42,669 nucleotides of DNA from an uncultured Bacteroidota bacterium (GCA_903919075.1 CAIXGR010000026.1:1-42669), one strand, 5' to 3'; counted from the first letter of the stretch, positions 34,165 through 41,554 are shown. Notes: generated by a model not told the origin, from the letters alone. Program-made: numbers and translations.

Positions 34165-36061
34165 TGGTTCTTATTTGTTGCGCCTGTAAAGCACTGTTCA
34201 CTGTTACTAATTTGCCACCCTGCATTATCAAAAACCTTTCAAACTTAGGTTCGGTTTTCTTTTTATTGGATTCATCATTTGCCTTTTTATTCTTCTGTTG
34301 TTGCCGTGCAAGTAAGCAGGCCCACTTGTAGGCATCCGCTATATCCGTATTGTTATTTGGGCCAAAGTCTATTAACTCGTCAATCAGGTTCACAAAGACT
34401 TGATTCTGATAATTGTCCTTAGTAGCTTCAACAGCATATTCCAAAGAGGTGCGCCATGCTATCGGGCTGTTGCCCTTCACAAACCAACGGTTCTTTGTAT
34501 TGCTGCCCAGTTCATCCAATATAGACGGACGGCGGCACATATACTTTGTGGCGTTGTTCTCAATAAAATAATCGGTTATCATTTGGTTTAATTCCTCTCC
34601 GCAGCACTCCGCGTTGTAGTGCATACAGGTCAATACCAAATCCTCAAAGGCTTGGTATAAACTACCGTGCCTGTAATGTAAGATACAAACAGGTAGCCCC
34701 GTTAGTTCCTGCATACTTTGAAACGGCCTATAAACTACAAAGGCGTTTTTACTATCGCTGTCAACCACTTCGCCACCGTCACGCACAACGTCAAAGCCTA
34801 CCACATCGCGCATCGGAAGTTCTGGCTTTGGTGGTAAATACATATACCACCTGCCGTAGTCCTGCGCTACAAACTTTGTTTTGATAACGCCATTCTCTAC
34901 ATAGCGTTCAATATTACCGCGTGTTATAGATTTTTGTATCTGTGCGTTTGTTATGATACGCGCTTTTTGTTCTCCCAGTTCGGCAACGGGGAATGGGCTA
35001 TTGGTAAAGCGAAGGAACGCATCGTTTTCGTTTTCGGGATAGTTTTGCTTGAACTCATTGATACCCGACTTATCCCCTATCTGCTCCAGTATATTCAATC
35101 GGTGCTGAAAATATTCTTCAGCCACATCAACAAGGCTTTCCCCTGTTGATGGGTCAATAGCTAATCGCTGCCCAATTTCTAACCCTTTACGGTCATATTG
35201 CGGCACCCATCCCAACAGGGCTTTGTGTCGCGGTATAAAAAACTTATTCCACCCCAATTTATCGGCGTTCCGCCATATACTACACACGGCTTCATACCCT
35301 GCGTTATTGGCGTTAGACGTTCCGCCCATAATAGTCATGCCATACTTTTGACCGCCGAGCATCATATTGGCCGCGTTGGTATCGGTCAGTTCTTTTAAGC
35401 AGTCTATTTCACCCGCCTCGTCTATGATACAGAATTTAAAACGGAATGACTTTGCAACGTCCTTGTTGCTAACCTTCTGAAACGATATAAGATTATTGGC
35501 CCCGCATATTTTGCTTTGTCCCGTATCTTCGTCCGTTTCCTCCCATCCATAATGCAGTAAATCTTTTGTGTTTTTAAGGTAGGGATACATCTTCATTACC
35601 GCAGGGTAATTGTTTAGATGCACATCATACTTGGCCTTGAAGTTATCCTTGTGCCTTACTTCTTCCCCTTTCGGAAACAGGCACACTACTACGTTGTTCT
35701 TTTGAAACATCATTTCAATAGCAGCAAGAGAGGACATATTGTAACTGAAAAACTTATCCCGCGCCTTCCAAACAAAAAGGTTTTTCTTGTCGCGCAGGGA
35801 TTCATCAATCAGGTCGAATAAATCTTTCATTACGTCCACATGATACGGACTGCTTTGAATACGGTATTCTTCTTTGGATAGGCTTTCTACGGTAGAGAAG
35901 TTAAGGTGTGCATAGTAGCGGCCAGTAATTCTTTCGCCGCCCACTTCGTAGCCATTGTGGATATAATAAAGCTGTTCTTTATACCACGACCTCCATGCGT
36001 CCTTATCATCAAGGGCGTAATCGGGTATGCCGTTTTTTACTACGGGCTGAAACTTGCTTAT
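34142..36061 (-). CDS. terL: Terminase large subunit; start codon irregular
   Basis: DNA-packaging motor. Starting at GTG 35944 gives 600 residues, but the frame is open upstream and encodes 39 more residues that look conserved (GIPDYALDDKDAWRSW, then EQLYYIHNGYE) before GGERITGRYYAHLNF. No ATG, GTG or TTG exists in that extension after the TAG at 36074-36076; ATA at 36061 is the best-placed codon and I end the feature there. Walker A region KARDKFFSYNMSS lacks the usual G/K, while Walker B is good (FCIIDEAGE). Nuclease residues: GFDVVRDGG, CCGEELN and DIADAYKWA supply the acidic triad. It precedes the portal and follows a possible small subunit. Residue numbers here count from the GTG. Confidence 0.85.
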   Translation of the reverse strand: MSKFQPVVKNGIPDYALDDKDAWRSWYKEQLYYIHNGYEVGGERITGRYYAHLNFSTVESLSKEEYRIQSSPYHVDVMKDLFDLIDESLRDKKNLFVWKARDKFFSYNMSSLAAIEMMFQKNNVVVCLFPKGEEVRHKDNFKAKYDVHLNNYPAVMKMYPYLKNTKDLLHYGWEETDEDTGQSKICGANNLISFQKVSNKDVAKSFRFKFCIIDEAGEIDCLKELTDTNAANMMLGGQKYGMTIMGGTSNANNAGYEAVCSIWRNADKLGWNKFFIPRHKALLGWVPQYDRKGLEIGQRLAIDPSTGESLVDVAEEYFQHRLNILEQIGDKSGINEFKQNYPENENDAFLRFTNSPFPVAELGEQKARIITNAQIQKSITRGNIERYVENGVIKTKFVAQDYGRWYMYLPPKPELPMRDVVGFDVVRDGGEVVDSDSKNAFVVYRPFQSMQELTGLPVCILHYRHGSLYQAFEDLVLTCMHYNAECCGEELNQMITDYFIENNATKYMCRRPSILDELGSNTKNRWFVKGNSPIAWRTSLEYAVEATKDNYQNQVFVNLIDELIDFGPNNNTDIADAYKWACLLARQQQKNKKANDESNKKKTEPKFERFLIMQGGKLVTVNSALQAQQIRTNGRLNTN

Positions 36062-36082
36062 ATTATTCGTATGCTAACATCA

Positions 36083-36090
36083 ACACGCAT
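36083..36090 (-). promoter_or_regulatory. ATGCGTGT leader element before the terminase gene
   Basis: ATGCGTGT on the minus strand begins directly after the stop codon of the 175-residue gene (TAAATGCGTGT). A weak -7-like box TACTTTAG lies 20 bases upstream inside that gene. The ATG opens only a ten-codon frame (MRVDVSIRII) that ends at TAA, out of frame with the terminase by one base. Confidence 0.45.
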
Positions 36091-36618
36091 TTATCTGTTT
36101 TCTTCTTCCGCTAAAGTAGTTTCTTTTTGACCTTTCATTACGCCTTTTTTCTTCACCTCGCTTGTAGCGGTGTTATCAATTTCCTTTTTACCCTTTAGTA
36201 ATTTAGGCATTTCACTTAACACATCGGCGTATTTCTTAGCGTTATCATCGGTCAGGCTTATGGTATCTCTCACATACTCCGCTACTTTCTTCATGCCTAA
36301 TACGTAGTCATTCTTAAACTGGTAGCTTATGTTGTGCTTGCAAAAGTCCTGATATTCTTTTTGAGCAACCCGCATAACAGGCAGTTTCAATAAGTCCATC
36401 TTCAGATTCAATGCGTCTACCAGTTTCTTTTTACGCAGTTCTTCGGGGTAATTGAAATAAATATTATCCTCACCGGGGTCAGTCATGTATATCACAAACG
36501 CCAAATAGGGCGCACCCATTTTAGGGTCGTCCAGTAAAGCTGCAAATTCAGGCACAGCAGATGCAAAGTCGTAAGGTATTCTCACAACTCCCTTATCTCT
36601 GATTACCGGAATTATCAT
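36091..36618 (-). CDS. Hypothetical protein upstream of terL (possible small terminase)
   Basis: 175 residues. The N-terminal half is mixed alpha/beta (IIPVIRDKGVVRIPYDFAS, YLAFVIYMTDPGEDN), the rest helical and ending in a Lys/Glu-rich tail (KKKGVMKGQKETTLAEEENR). It overlaps the 46-residue gene by four bases and its stop abuts the leader element before terL. The position directly upstream of TerL is where TerS often lies, but I see no clear helix-turn-helix, so this is only a possibility. Confidence 0.5.
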   Translation of the reverse strand: MIIPVIRDKGVVRIPYDFASAVPEFAALLDDPKMGAPYLAFVIYMTDPGEDNIYFNYPEELRKKKLVDALNLKMDLLKLPVMRVAQKEYQDFCKHNISYQFKNDYVLGMKKVAEYVRDTISLTDDNAKKYADVLSEMPKLLKGKKEIDNTATSEVKKKGVMKGQKETTLAEEENR

Positions 36619-36755
36619 TTTTTAAGTGCGGGATTGCGCTGGTCGGCATCGTAAGTGCCAGCCGTTTTGCATTGCCCGTTCTTTGTTATTTTCGTTATCT
36701 TCTTAGGCTTCGATTCTTTATTACCGTAGTCTAAGCCTTTCTTTTTAGGGTTCAT
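36615..36755 (-). CDS. Very small basic protein, 46 residues
   Basis: ATG at 36755, TGA overlapping the ATG of the next gene (ATGA). Basic: MNPKKKGLDYGNKESKPKK, then KITKNGQCKTAGTYDADQ and a final KK. Its single Cys and Lys-rich composition resemble DNA-associated micro-proteins of phages, but function is unknown. The four-base coupling to the 175-residue gene supports that it is translated. Confidence 0.55.
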   Translation of the reverse strand: MNPKKKGLDYGNKESKPKKITKITKNGQCKTAGTYDADQRNPALKK

Positions 36756-36776
36756 AGCTTTATTGTTTAACGCAGG

Positions 36777-36896
36777 TTATTTGCTACACACTTTGCATCC
36801 GCTTCCCGATGCCATCTTAGTAGTTTTAGTTCCCTTAGTTGCCGAGCCTGAACCGTATGCCTTTGGCTTGCCTGTTGTTGCTGCTTTCTTTTTCAT
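36777..36896 (-). CDS. Very small basic protein, 39 residues
   Basis: ATG at 36896, TAA at 36777-36779. MKKKAATTGKPKAYGSGS, then Lys/Thr-rich sequence and a C-terminal CKVC. It looks disordered and basic, with a possible metal-binding CxxC end. It starts two bases after the stop of the 85-residue gene, so it belongs to the same leftward operon. Function unknown. Confidence 0.5.
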   Translation of the reverse strand: MKKKAATTGKPKAYGSGSATKGTKTTKMASGSGCKVCSK

Positions 36897-36898
36897 GT

Positions 36899-37156
36899 TT
36901 ATTTAGTGTTTAAGATTTTACCGCCTTTAGATTCGATTAGTTTAAATATATCCGCCTTCGCAAGATTAACCTTATAGAACGCGCCGTTAGCCTGCACCTT
37001 GCTCCTGTTCGGCACAACGGTCTTGTTGTCGCTTTCTGTCCAATCGTCAATGATAATTGAACCAAGAGGAAACGCTACTTCTCGTAGCGTTTCCGTTCCT
37101 TTACCGTTTGACAGGTCAGATGTTTTACTTAATATTGGTAGTAGTAAGAATATCAT
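36899..37156 (-). CDS. Small hypothetical protein
   Basis: 85 residues. The start MIFLLLPILS is hydrophobic but short for a signal peptide. The remainder (LGSIIIDDWTES, ANGAFYKVNLAKADIFKLIESKGGKIL) looks like a small alpha/beta domain. Its ATG lies one base after the stop of the preceding gene. No function recognised. Confidence 0.5.
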   Translation of the reverse strand: MIFLLLPILSKTSDLSNGKGTETLREVAFPLGSIIIDDWTESDNKTVVPNRSKVQANGAFYKVNLAKADIFKLIESKGGKILNTK

Positions 37157-37157
37157 C

Positions 37158-37841
37158 TTATGGTTTAAGTGCGTGTTCGTAAATTAACTTTCTAAACTCC
37201 TCCATGCTTTCTCTCGCATTGTTCGGGTCAGGCCATGCAACCATCACCCCATCAAAGTCTTCAAAACTCAACTTCCACAAAGATATGTTATAATTTTCGG
37301 CATTTTCAAATTCGTTTACCGCCGCTATGCACACCTCCTTGTCTGCTTCGCTTTTGTAGTTCAGCTTGTAGGGGGTCTTTACAATCATTTCTTCCTGCAA
37401 CACAACATCACCTTCCTTTTCTTCAGGCACTAATTTCTCCCACGTTGGCGCACCGCCCGTTTCTTTGTAGTTAGACGGGTTCAGATATTCAAGTTCGGGC
37501 TTACCGTCTTTCTCAAACTCCTTGTAGTAACCGTAAACATCGCTCAACAAAATATCCGTTTCGTCTTTGCCGGTGTTGGTAAAATACTTTGTCCCGTTTA
37601 CTTCTTTCATTACTACATTGGCTTCATAGATAGCGTTACGGTCTTGGCAAACCTGCTCCCATGTTTCGCGCAACGGGTGTTCATTTTTCATCAGCCAGTA
37701 ATCGGCTTTTCCTTTTAGCGTAGGGTTGCTGTTTCTTATTTTAGCAAACGCACCTATCAGCCCCCTTACCTGTCTTGGGCTAACTGCTAATCCTTCTTTC
37801 TTGTCTGTCTTTTTGCCATACATCGGCTTTGTTTCTGTCAT
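37158..37841 (-). CDS. Hypothetical early/middle gene product
   Basis: 227 residues from ATG 37841 (MTETKPMYGKK). A longer frame to 37904 exists, but it would overlap the upstream gene and gives an unlikely N-terminus, so I chose the internal start. The protein is alpha/beta and acidic, with a helical start (SPRQVRGLIGAFAKIRNSN) and several aromatic stretches (VYGYYKEFEKDGKPELEYL). The C-terminus (FDGVMVAWPDPNNARESM) is well formed. No motif recognised. Confidence 0.55.
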   Translation of the reverse strand: MTETKPMYGKKTDKKEGLAVSPRQVRGLIGAFAKIRNSNPTLKGKADYWLMKNEHPLRETWEQVCQDRNAIYEANVVMKEVNGTKYFTNTGKDETDILLSDVYGYYKEFEKDGKPELEYLNPSNYKETGGAPTWEKLVPEEKEGDVVLQEEMIVKTPYKLNYKSEADKEVCIAAVNEFENAENYNISLWKLSFEDFDGVMVAWPDPNNARESMEEFRKLIYEHALKP

Positions 37842-37881
37842 TGGTTTATGTTTAATGGTGAATAAAAATACTAATCTTCGT

Positions 37882-38442
37882 TTAGTAGTATAAATTATTT
37901 TCAAAAATATACTGTTCCAGCTTGGCCTTTTTCTTTTTATAAAGCCGTTTCTTTCTCTTAACAGCGGCTTTACTTGGCAGGTTGCTTATATAATACTTGC
38001 GCCTGTCAATTTCTTTCTTTTGTTCCTCGCTGTATAGTTCTGCTTTAAGTTTTGAGGGGTCTTTCATCATGGCATTATGCGCGTATTCCAAATTGGTTAA
38101 TATCCGATTTGTTCGGCCTAATATTCCCTTTAGTGTTCCTTTTGCTTCAAGTCCCCTGTATTTTATTATCTTAGCCTTATCGCCTATCCTGTATGGCACA
38201 ACACTTAGTTTTACTTCAGGTAGTTCAATATCGTAATGGAATAACATGCTATCCTGTATGCCACAAAACATAGCCATCGCTAAACCTACCGCTTGGTCGG
38301 CAGTCAGGTTGTGTATATCCATTAACTGTTGAATAACGGTAGTATGCTCGGCAGGTATAAACTTAGCCACAAAATCCTCTAGGTATTCTTTGTCGCCCCG
38401 CTTCGGGCTATAATGTTTTGTAGACAGTTTAGCCACTCTCAT
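37882..38442 (-). CDS. Hypothetical basic protein
   Basis: 186 residues. The N-terminal half is helical with hydrophobic pieces (QLMDIHNLTADQAVGLAMAM). The C-terminal third is very basic (KAAVKRKKRLYKKKKAKLEQ), suggesting nucleic-acid binding. It overlaps the 73-residue gene by four bases. The 40-bp gap to the next gene holds a small hairpin-like sequence (ACTAA...TTAGT). Function unknown. Confidence 0.55.
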   Translation of the reverse strand: MRVAKLSTKHYSPKRGDKEYLEDFVAKFIPAEHTTVIQQLMDIHNLTADQAVGLAMAMFCGIQDSMLFHYDIELPEVKLSVVPYRIGDKAKIIKYRGLEAKGTLKGILGRTNRILTNLEYAHNAMMKDPSKLKAELYSEEQKKEIDRRKYYISNLPSKAAVKRKKRLYKKKKAKLEQYIFENNLYY

Positions 38443-38660
38443 AGTTCATCATTTATCCTCCCCATCAACTCCGCCTTAATCCTATCGCAGTAATCTTTCA
38501 GTTCAGCCGCTTTGATACGGTTTGCCTCTCTATTAGCCTCATGTTCCTTATCGCTGTCAAGTGACGGCATGGAGAGGTTTGTGTGGTGCCAACATTGTTT
38601 GCGCGCAAAGGTTAGCCTGCACGATAGTTCGACAAAGTTGTAGGTGGATAGGTCGGTCAT
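38439..38660 (-). CDS. Small helical protein
   Basis: 73 residues, helical and charged, with two segments: YNFVELSCRLTFARKQCWHHTN and a C-terminal coiled-coil-like helix ending CDRIKAELMGRINDEL. The four-base overlap with the next gene supports translation. No known motif. Confidence 0.5.
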   Translation of the reverse strand: MTDLSTYNFVELSCRLTFARKQCWHHTNLSMPSLDSDKEHEANREANRIKAAELKDYCDRIKAELMGRINDEL

Positions 38661-38716
38661 GGTTTAATGTTTAACCGTTTCGTTTACTCCTGTTATTGAA
38701 ATATTGGTTTGGGTGG

Positions 38717-39214
38717 TTATTTGCCTTTATTAAGTGATTTATAAACTTCGATATTTTTCGGGTATTTATTAATTCTACTCCCACTAAACATAAGTTTCGG
38801 GTTAATCCAGTAAACGTCCTTCACTATACTTGCACATACAAACGTAAGCCTTGCCAGTTCTGCTATTGCTTTTTTGTAAGTGTTGATACTACTTACACTA
38901 TTTTCCTCCATATACCTGCGCTTATTCAACCATAGGTAATCTTTGCCGTTCTCCAATTCATAAACAATCCAAAGAAATAAACTTTTTGCCGATGGGCTTA
39001 ACTGCGCTACGATTTTCCTATTCTCACTTTTCGTATAAATCTTGCAATACTCGTCACGCTCTAATTCAATTTCAACCGGCACGTAAATACCATCAATCAG
39101 TTCTAACTTATTTTTATCCTGCCTACGGTGTATCAGTATCTTAAAGTCACTGCCAGTTAACGGGTTGTTCTGAAAGTCTGCTTCGTCTATCTTTGGTGCG
39201 CGGTATTTGTTCAC
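38717..39214 (-). CDS. Possible winged-helix replication initiator (RepL-like)
   Basis: 165 residues. After a loose N-terminus (ADFQNNPLTGSDFKILIHRR), the core LSPSAKSLFLWIVYELENGK, then DYLWLNKRRYMEENSVSS, INTYKKAIAELARLTF and VYWINPKLMFSGSRI has the order and phrasing of plasmid/phage winged-helix initiators (a helix, recognition helix near SINTYKKAI, and a WINP wing). It is the second gene after the repeat-rich 39.6-39.9 kb region, which fits an initiator near its origin. The identification is from pattern memory only; a transcription regulator is the alternative. Confidence 0.4.
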   Translation of the reverse strand: MNKYRAPKIDEADFQNNPLTGSDFKILIHRRQDKNKLELIDGIYVPVEIELERDEYCKIYTKSENRKIVAQLSPSAKSLFLWIVYELENGKDYLWLNKRRYMEENSVSSINTYKKAIAELARLTFVCASIVKDVYWINPKLMFSGSRINKYPKNIEVYKSLNKGK

Positions 39215-39603
39215 AGTGATGCAATTCGTTTTAATACATCAGCCGATGTGTGTCCATCAAAAAATGGCGCACAGTCAAGTTCTTTCGCAAAATTACAATC
39301 ATTCCATTTAGATTCAGGAAGATGGTAGGTAATTTGTTCCCCCTGTTCGGTGTGTATGCCCAGCAAAAACCATCCGTCCCAAACAGAGCCATCAGAATGT
39401 TTCTTGCTTTTCCATACAGGCAAATCGGTCAATAGATTAATGCCTTTACACATGGCGATATAAATTACAATCCTATGCTCATATAGTTCATCAAAGGTAT
39501 GATACCCGTCTGAAATATTCCCCTTAAAGGGCAATCTATCAACTAATCTTTGCGCCTCTCCAAATGGAGTTAATGTTCCCGTATCTGCCGCCTTCTGTTC
39601 CAT
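39211..39603 (-). CDS. Conserved-type phage protein with DGHTS motif
   Basis: 130 residues. The middle has a WDGWFLLGI strand and the sequence ITYHLPESKWN, and the end PFFDGHTSADVLKRI is a pattern I recognise from small uncharacterised proteins of many tailed phages (…DGHTS.DV..R). It overlaps the next gene by four bases and is the first gene of the leftward operon driven from the promoter at 39822-39853, with a leader of roughly 210 nt. Function unknown. Confidence 0.6.
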   Translation of the reverse strand: MEQKAADTGTLTPFGEAQRLVDRLPFKGNISDGYHTFDELYEHRIVIYIAMCKGINLLTDLPVWKSKKHSDGSVWDGWFLLGIHTEQGEQITYHLPESKWNDCNFAKELDCAPFFDGHTSADVLKRIASL

Positions 39604-39634
39604 TTATGTTGTTTTATAAGTTACTATTCATAAT

Positions 39635-39870
39635 TGTCAAAATTTGACACTTTAAAACCGCCGTCAATTTTTTGAAACCCTTGATACCACTACGTTTCAG
39701 AACAATTTTAACAAAACCATCAAATCGTGTGTATTAATACAATACCTATAACGATTTGATGAATCTACTTGCAACAGTCCCAAACCTATACTGCCATTAC
39801 GTTTCAGCCTATTTACGAACACAAATCTACTGTCATTATTTGACAATATCAAATTATTGACGGTTTTAAA
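39635..39870. repeat. Repeat-rich operator or origin region
   Basis: Within 240 bp: two TGTCA-N5-TGACA palindromes (39635-39649, 39831-39845); two near-identical 14-bp direct repeats CCAYTACGTTTCAG (39687-39700, 39794-39807); an 11-bp inverted repeat CATCAAATCGT/ACGATTTGATG (39718-39728, 39751-39761) around the palindrome GTATTAATAC (39731-39740); and an outer imperfect inverted repeat TTTAAAACCG...CGGTTTTAAA (39651-39675, 39849-39870). The parts are arranged almost symmetrically about 39745. This suits a replication origin, or a repressor-controlled leader with looping between the two operators. Confidence 0.6.
39822..39853 (-). promoter_or_regulatory. Operator-overlapped promoter for the leftward operon
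   Basis: Minus strand TTTG (39850-39853), 20-bp spacer, TAGATTTG (39822-39829). The palindrome TGTCATTATTTGACA lies entirely inside the spacer, so a repressor bound there would block RNA polymerase. Transcription would run through the repeats into the 130- and 165-residue genes. Confidence 0.55.
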
Positions 39871-39961
39871 TGAAATAAATATTCACGTAACCAGAACAAG
39901 GGCAGCCCACACCCGTCACACCGACCTCATCCAAAATCACTACTTTCGCCAAACACCTGTT

Positions 39962-40093
39962 ATGAGCAACTACCAAACTTCTCCCGCACCTTGGCTTATT
40001 ATCTTCAAATGGCTCGAATACCATAACGGCTATCTTATCACCAGCGAGTTTATCTGTAACGCCTATTTTGATGCTGAAATCTGTTTGAATTAA
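39962..40093 (+). CDS. Possible 43-residue rightward protein
   Basis: ATG at 39962, 13 bases after a -7-like box TACTTTCG (39941-39948) on the plus strand. The peptide begins MSNYQTSPAPWLIIFKWLEY and has an aromatic-rich end. A competing leftward frame (39866-40105, 79 residues, starting MTTALIQTDFSIKIG) covers the same bases and cannot be excluded. I prefer the plus-strand ORF because of the box and because it would be divergent from the leftward operon. Confidence 0.3.
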   Translation: MSNYQTSPAPWLIIFKWLEYHNGYLITSEFICNAYFDAEICLN

Positions 40094-40105
40094 GGCAGTC
40101 GTCAT

Positions 40106-40760
40106 TAACTAATCCATGTCAGTCAATCCGATTAGAGTAAGCGATAATTTGATATGATGTGCGAGCGGTAGAGGCTACCCACCCGCCCCCGCCATTGCGC
40201 ATAGGCATCCCCGAACATACCCCCTCCTAGCAACATTTTCTGCCATAAAAAAAGGATTGTTTGTAACGGTTGGGCTTGCTTACTTGGTTCAATTCAGCCC
40301 GCCCTTACTACTATTGTTGTCGTTCGATACAACTCAAAGCATTAAGGAGCGGGGTATATGGTTTCTGATTGGCTTGCCATGGGATAGAATAAGGCAGTCG
40401 AGCCTATTTAACGCGGGATAGATTAGGGCGGGCTGCTTTGTTTATCTTATTACGTATTGACTTGCTCGGATTAATGACCTGCCAATTATTCCTACATTGG
40501 GCAATCGAATCATAACTGATAATATGTCAAGTAGCAATAATGGCAATTTAACAAGTTTAGCCATCTTATTGTAACGGCATTAGCCTTGATTTAACGCATA
40601 GTTGTTTATTCCGACTAATCCGTGTAGGTTTGCATTAAATGAACGCGGTATGAGGCACGTAATGAGGGGACAGCCCTATTTACTTCCCACAAACTATACT
40701 ACATTTACCATTATTAGCGAATAAGCAAACAGTTTTGCTCCAAATGTCTTATAATAACAA
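40106..40760. other. Gene-free control region with an 11-bp inverted repeat
   Basis: About 650 bp between the leftward late/middle genes and the rightward early genes. No ORF above about 16 codons looks real. Notable structure: GGTAG-AGG-CTACC hairpin (40167-40179); CAGCCCGCCCT (40295-40305) and its exact complement AGGGCGGGCTG (40425-40435), 119 bp apart, enclosing small internal hairpins (AGGC/GCCT near 40392-40405). The pyrimidine-rich stretch CCCACCCGCCCCCGCC (about 40178-40193) is unlike the AT-rich surroundings. This may be a structured RNA, an origin or a packaging-related site. No strong Bacteroidota promoter was seen. Confidence 0.4.
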
Positions 40761-40982
40761 ATGTCCAAATTAATAGTAGATGCTCGGCAATATGGGGAAC
40801 TATGTGAGATGCATCATGCGAGCGTTTGCAGGGCGATAAGTCGCGGGCATTATATGGCTGGCGTTGTTAGGGTTCAACGGGTTTGCAACTCATACGCCAT
40901 ATTCCTGGAGCCCGACTATTTCGATGCGGACCGCGTTAAGCAGATGATGAAGGAAAGCAATGTGCCGATAAGGAGGAAATAA
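40761..40982 (+). CDS. Small helix-turn-helix protein
   Basis: 73 residues. MSKLIVDARQYGELCEMHHA, then SVCRAISRGHYMAG and a beta wing VVRVQRVCNSYAIFLEP: the pattern of excisionase-like or winged HTH proteins (helix, turn, recognition helix SVCRAISRG, wing). The C-terminal helix is basic (ADRVKQMMKE, PIRRK). First gene rightward of the control region, so a candidate regulator of the early/late decision and a possible ligand for the TGTCA palindromes. DNA binding is inferred. Confidence 0.6.
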   Translation: MSKLIVDARQYGELCEMHHASVCRAISRGHYMAGVVRVQRVCNSYAIFLEPDYFDADRVKQMMKESNVPIRRK

Positions 40983-41031
40983 CTATTCCACCATCCGCGA
41001 ACAAAATAAAATTGATTAAACCAAACGTTTG

Positions 41032-41367
41032 TTATCTTTTAAACTCCAGTTCTGGCATTATTGGTATTACTAAACAGGCCCTTGGCCTATCGTGATGTCC
41101 ATCACTTTTATTTACCAAAGTGCCGCCATCAGAAATTTTTTTTAGTTTTCGGATTAATGCGCTTTCTAATTCCCTCGCTTCTGACTTGGTAAGATTATTG
41201 GATACTATCTTTACGGTTAATTTTTTCTTTGCCATATTTTTCCATTCATTACACCTGCTAGCCATTGCATTATGCCTATATTTTGAGGTGTCGCATGCCA
41301 TACCTACATAAAATGGAATATTTTTTACGCCGTAATGAACATAAACGCGATAATTATTCTCTTTCAT
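41032..41367 (-). CDS. Small GIY-YIG endonuclease
   Basis: 111 residues. Motif YRVYVHYGVKNIPFYVGMA with basic residues after it (SKYRHNAMASRC) and a glutamate in LTKSEARELESALIRKL, the usual order of GIY-YIG. No DNA-binding repeats follow, so it is short, like the stand-alone type. It overlaps the 47-residue gene by four bases (ATGA) on the minus strand, flanked on both sides by rightward genes, which suggests insertion of the two genes as a unit. Confidence 0.8.
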   Translation of the reverse strand: MKENNYRVYVHYGVKNIPFYVGMACDTSKYRHNAMASRCNEWKNMAKKKLTVKIVSNNLTKSEARELESALIRKLKKISDGGTLVNKSDGHHDRPRACLVIPIMPELEFKR

Positions 41368-41507
41368 TTTACTGCTGCTTTCTTAGTTAGCAATGTTTGC
41401 ACGTATTCTTTAAACGTTGTGTTATCATTTATAGCCTGTATGGTTAATGCTTTCACCACTTCGGGCGCAAGGTGTATTAGTTTTGATTTTAATGTATTGT
41501 TAGCCAT
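41364..41507 (-). CDS. Small ribbon-helix-helix-type protein, 47 residues
   Basis: ATG at 41507, TGA overlapping the ATG of the GIY-YIG gene. MANNTLKSKLIHLAPEVVKA (a strand then helix), LTIQAIND, then FKEYVQTLLTKKA: the size and pattern of an Arc/CopG-like repressor (beta strand, two helices). It has a good promoter of its own. It probably represses the shared promoter and so limits the GIY-YIG enzyme. Binding is inferred. Confidence 0.65.
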   Translation of the reverse strand: MANNTLKSKLIHLAPEVVKALTIQAINDNTTFKEYVQTLLTKKAAVK

Positions 41508-41523
41508 GTTTATATATTTGACG

Positions 41524-41554
41524 CGAAGATAATAAAGTATATTTATAGCGCAAA
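41524..41554 (-). promoter_or_regulatory. Promoter of the RHH/GIY-YIG pair
   Basis: Minus strand TTTG (41551-41554), 19-bp spacer, TATCTTCG (41524-41531): close to the Bacteroidota consensus, 16 bp before the ATG at 41507. Confidence 0.65.

Noticed and set aside
39866-40105. 79-codon leftward frame over the possible 43-residue rightward gene
   Set aside because: It has no promoter-like box I can see and conflicts with a plus-strand ORF; kept only as an alternative.
40281-40300. tRNA-like T-arm phrase GGTTCAATTC
   Set aside because: The flanking bases do not pair as a T stem and no D arm, anticodon arm or acceptor stem can be formed around it.
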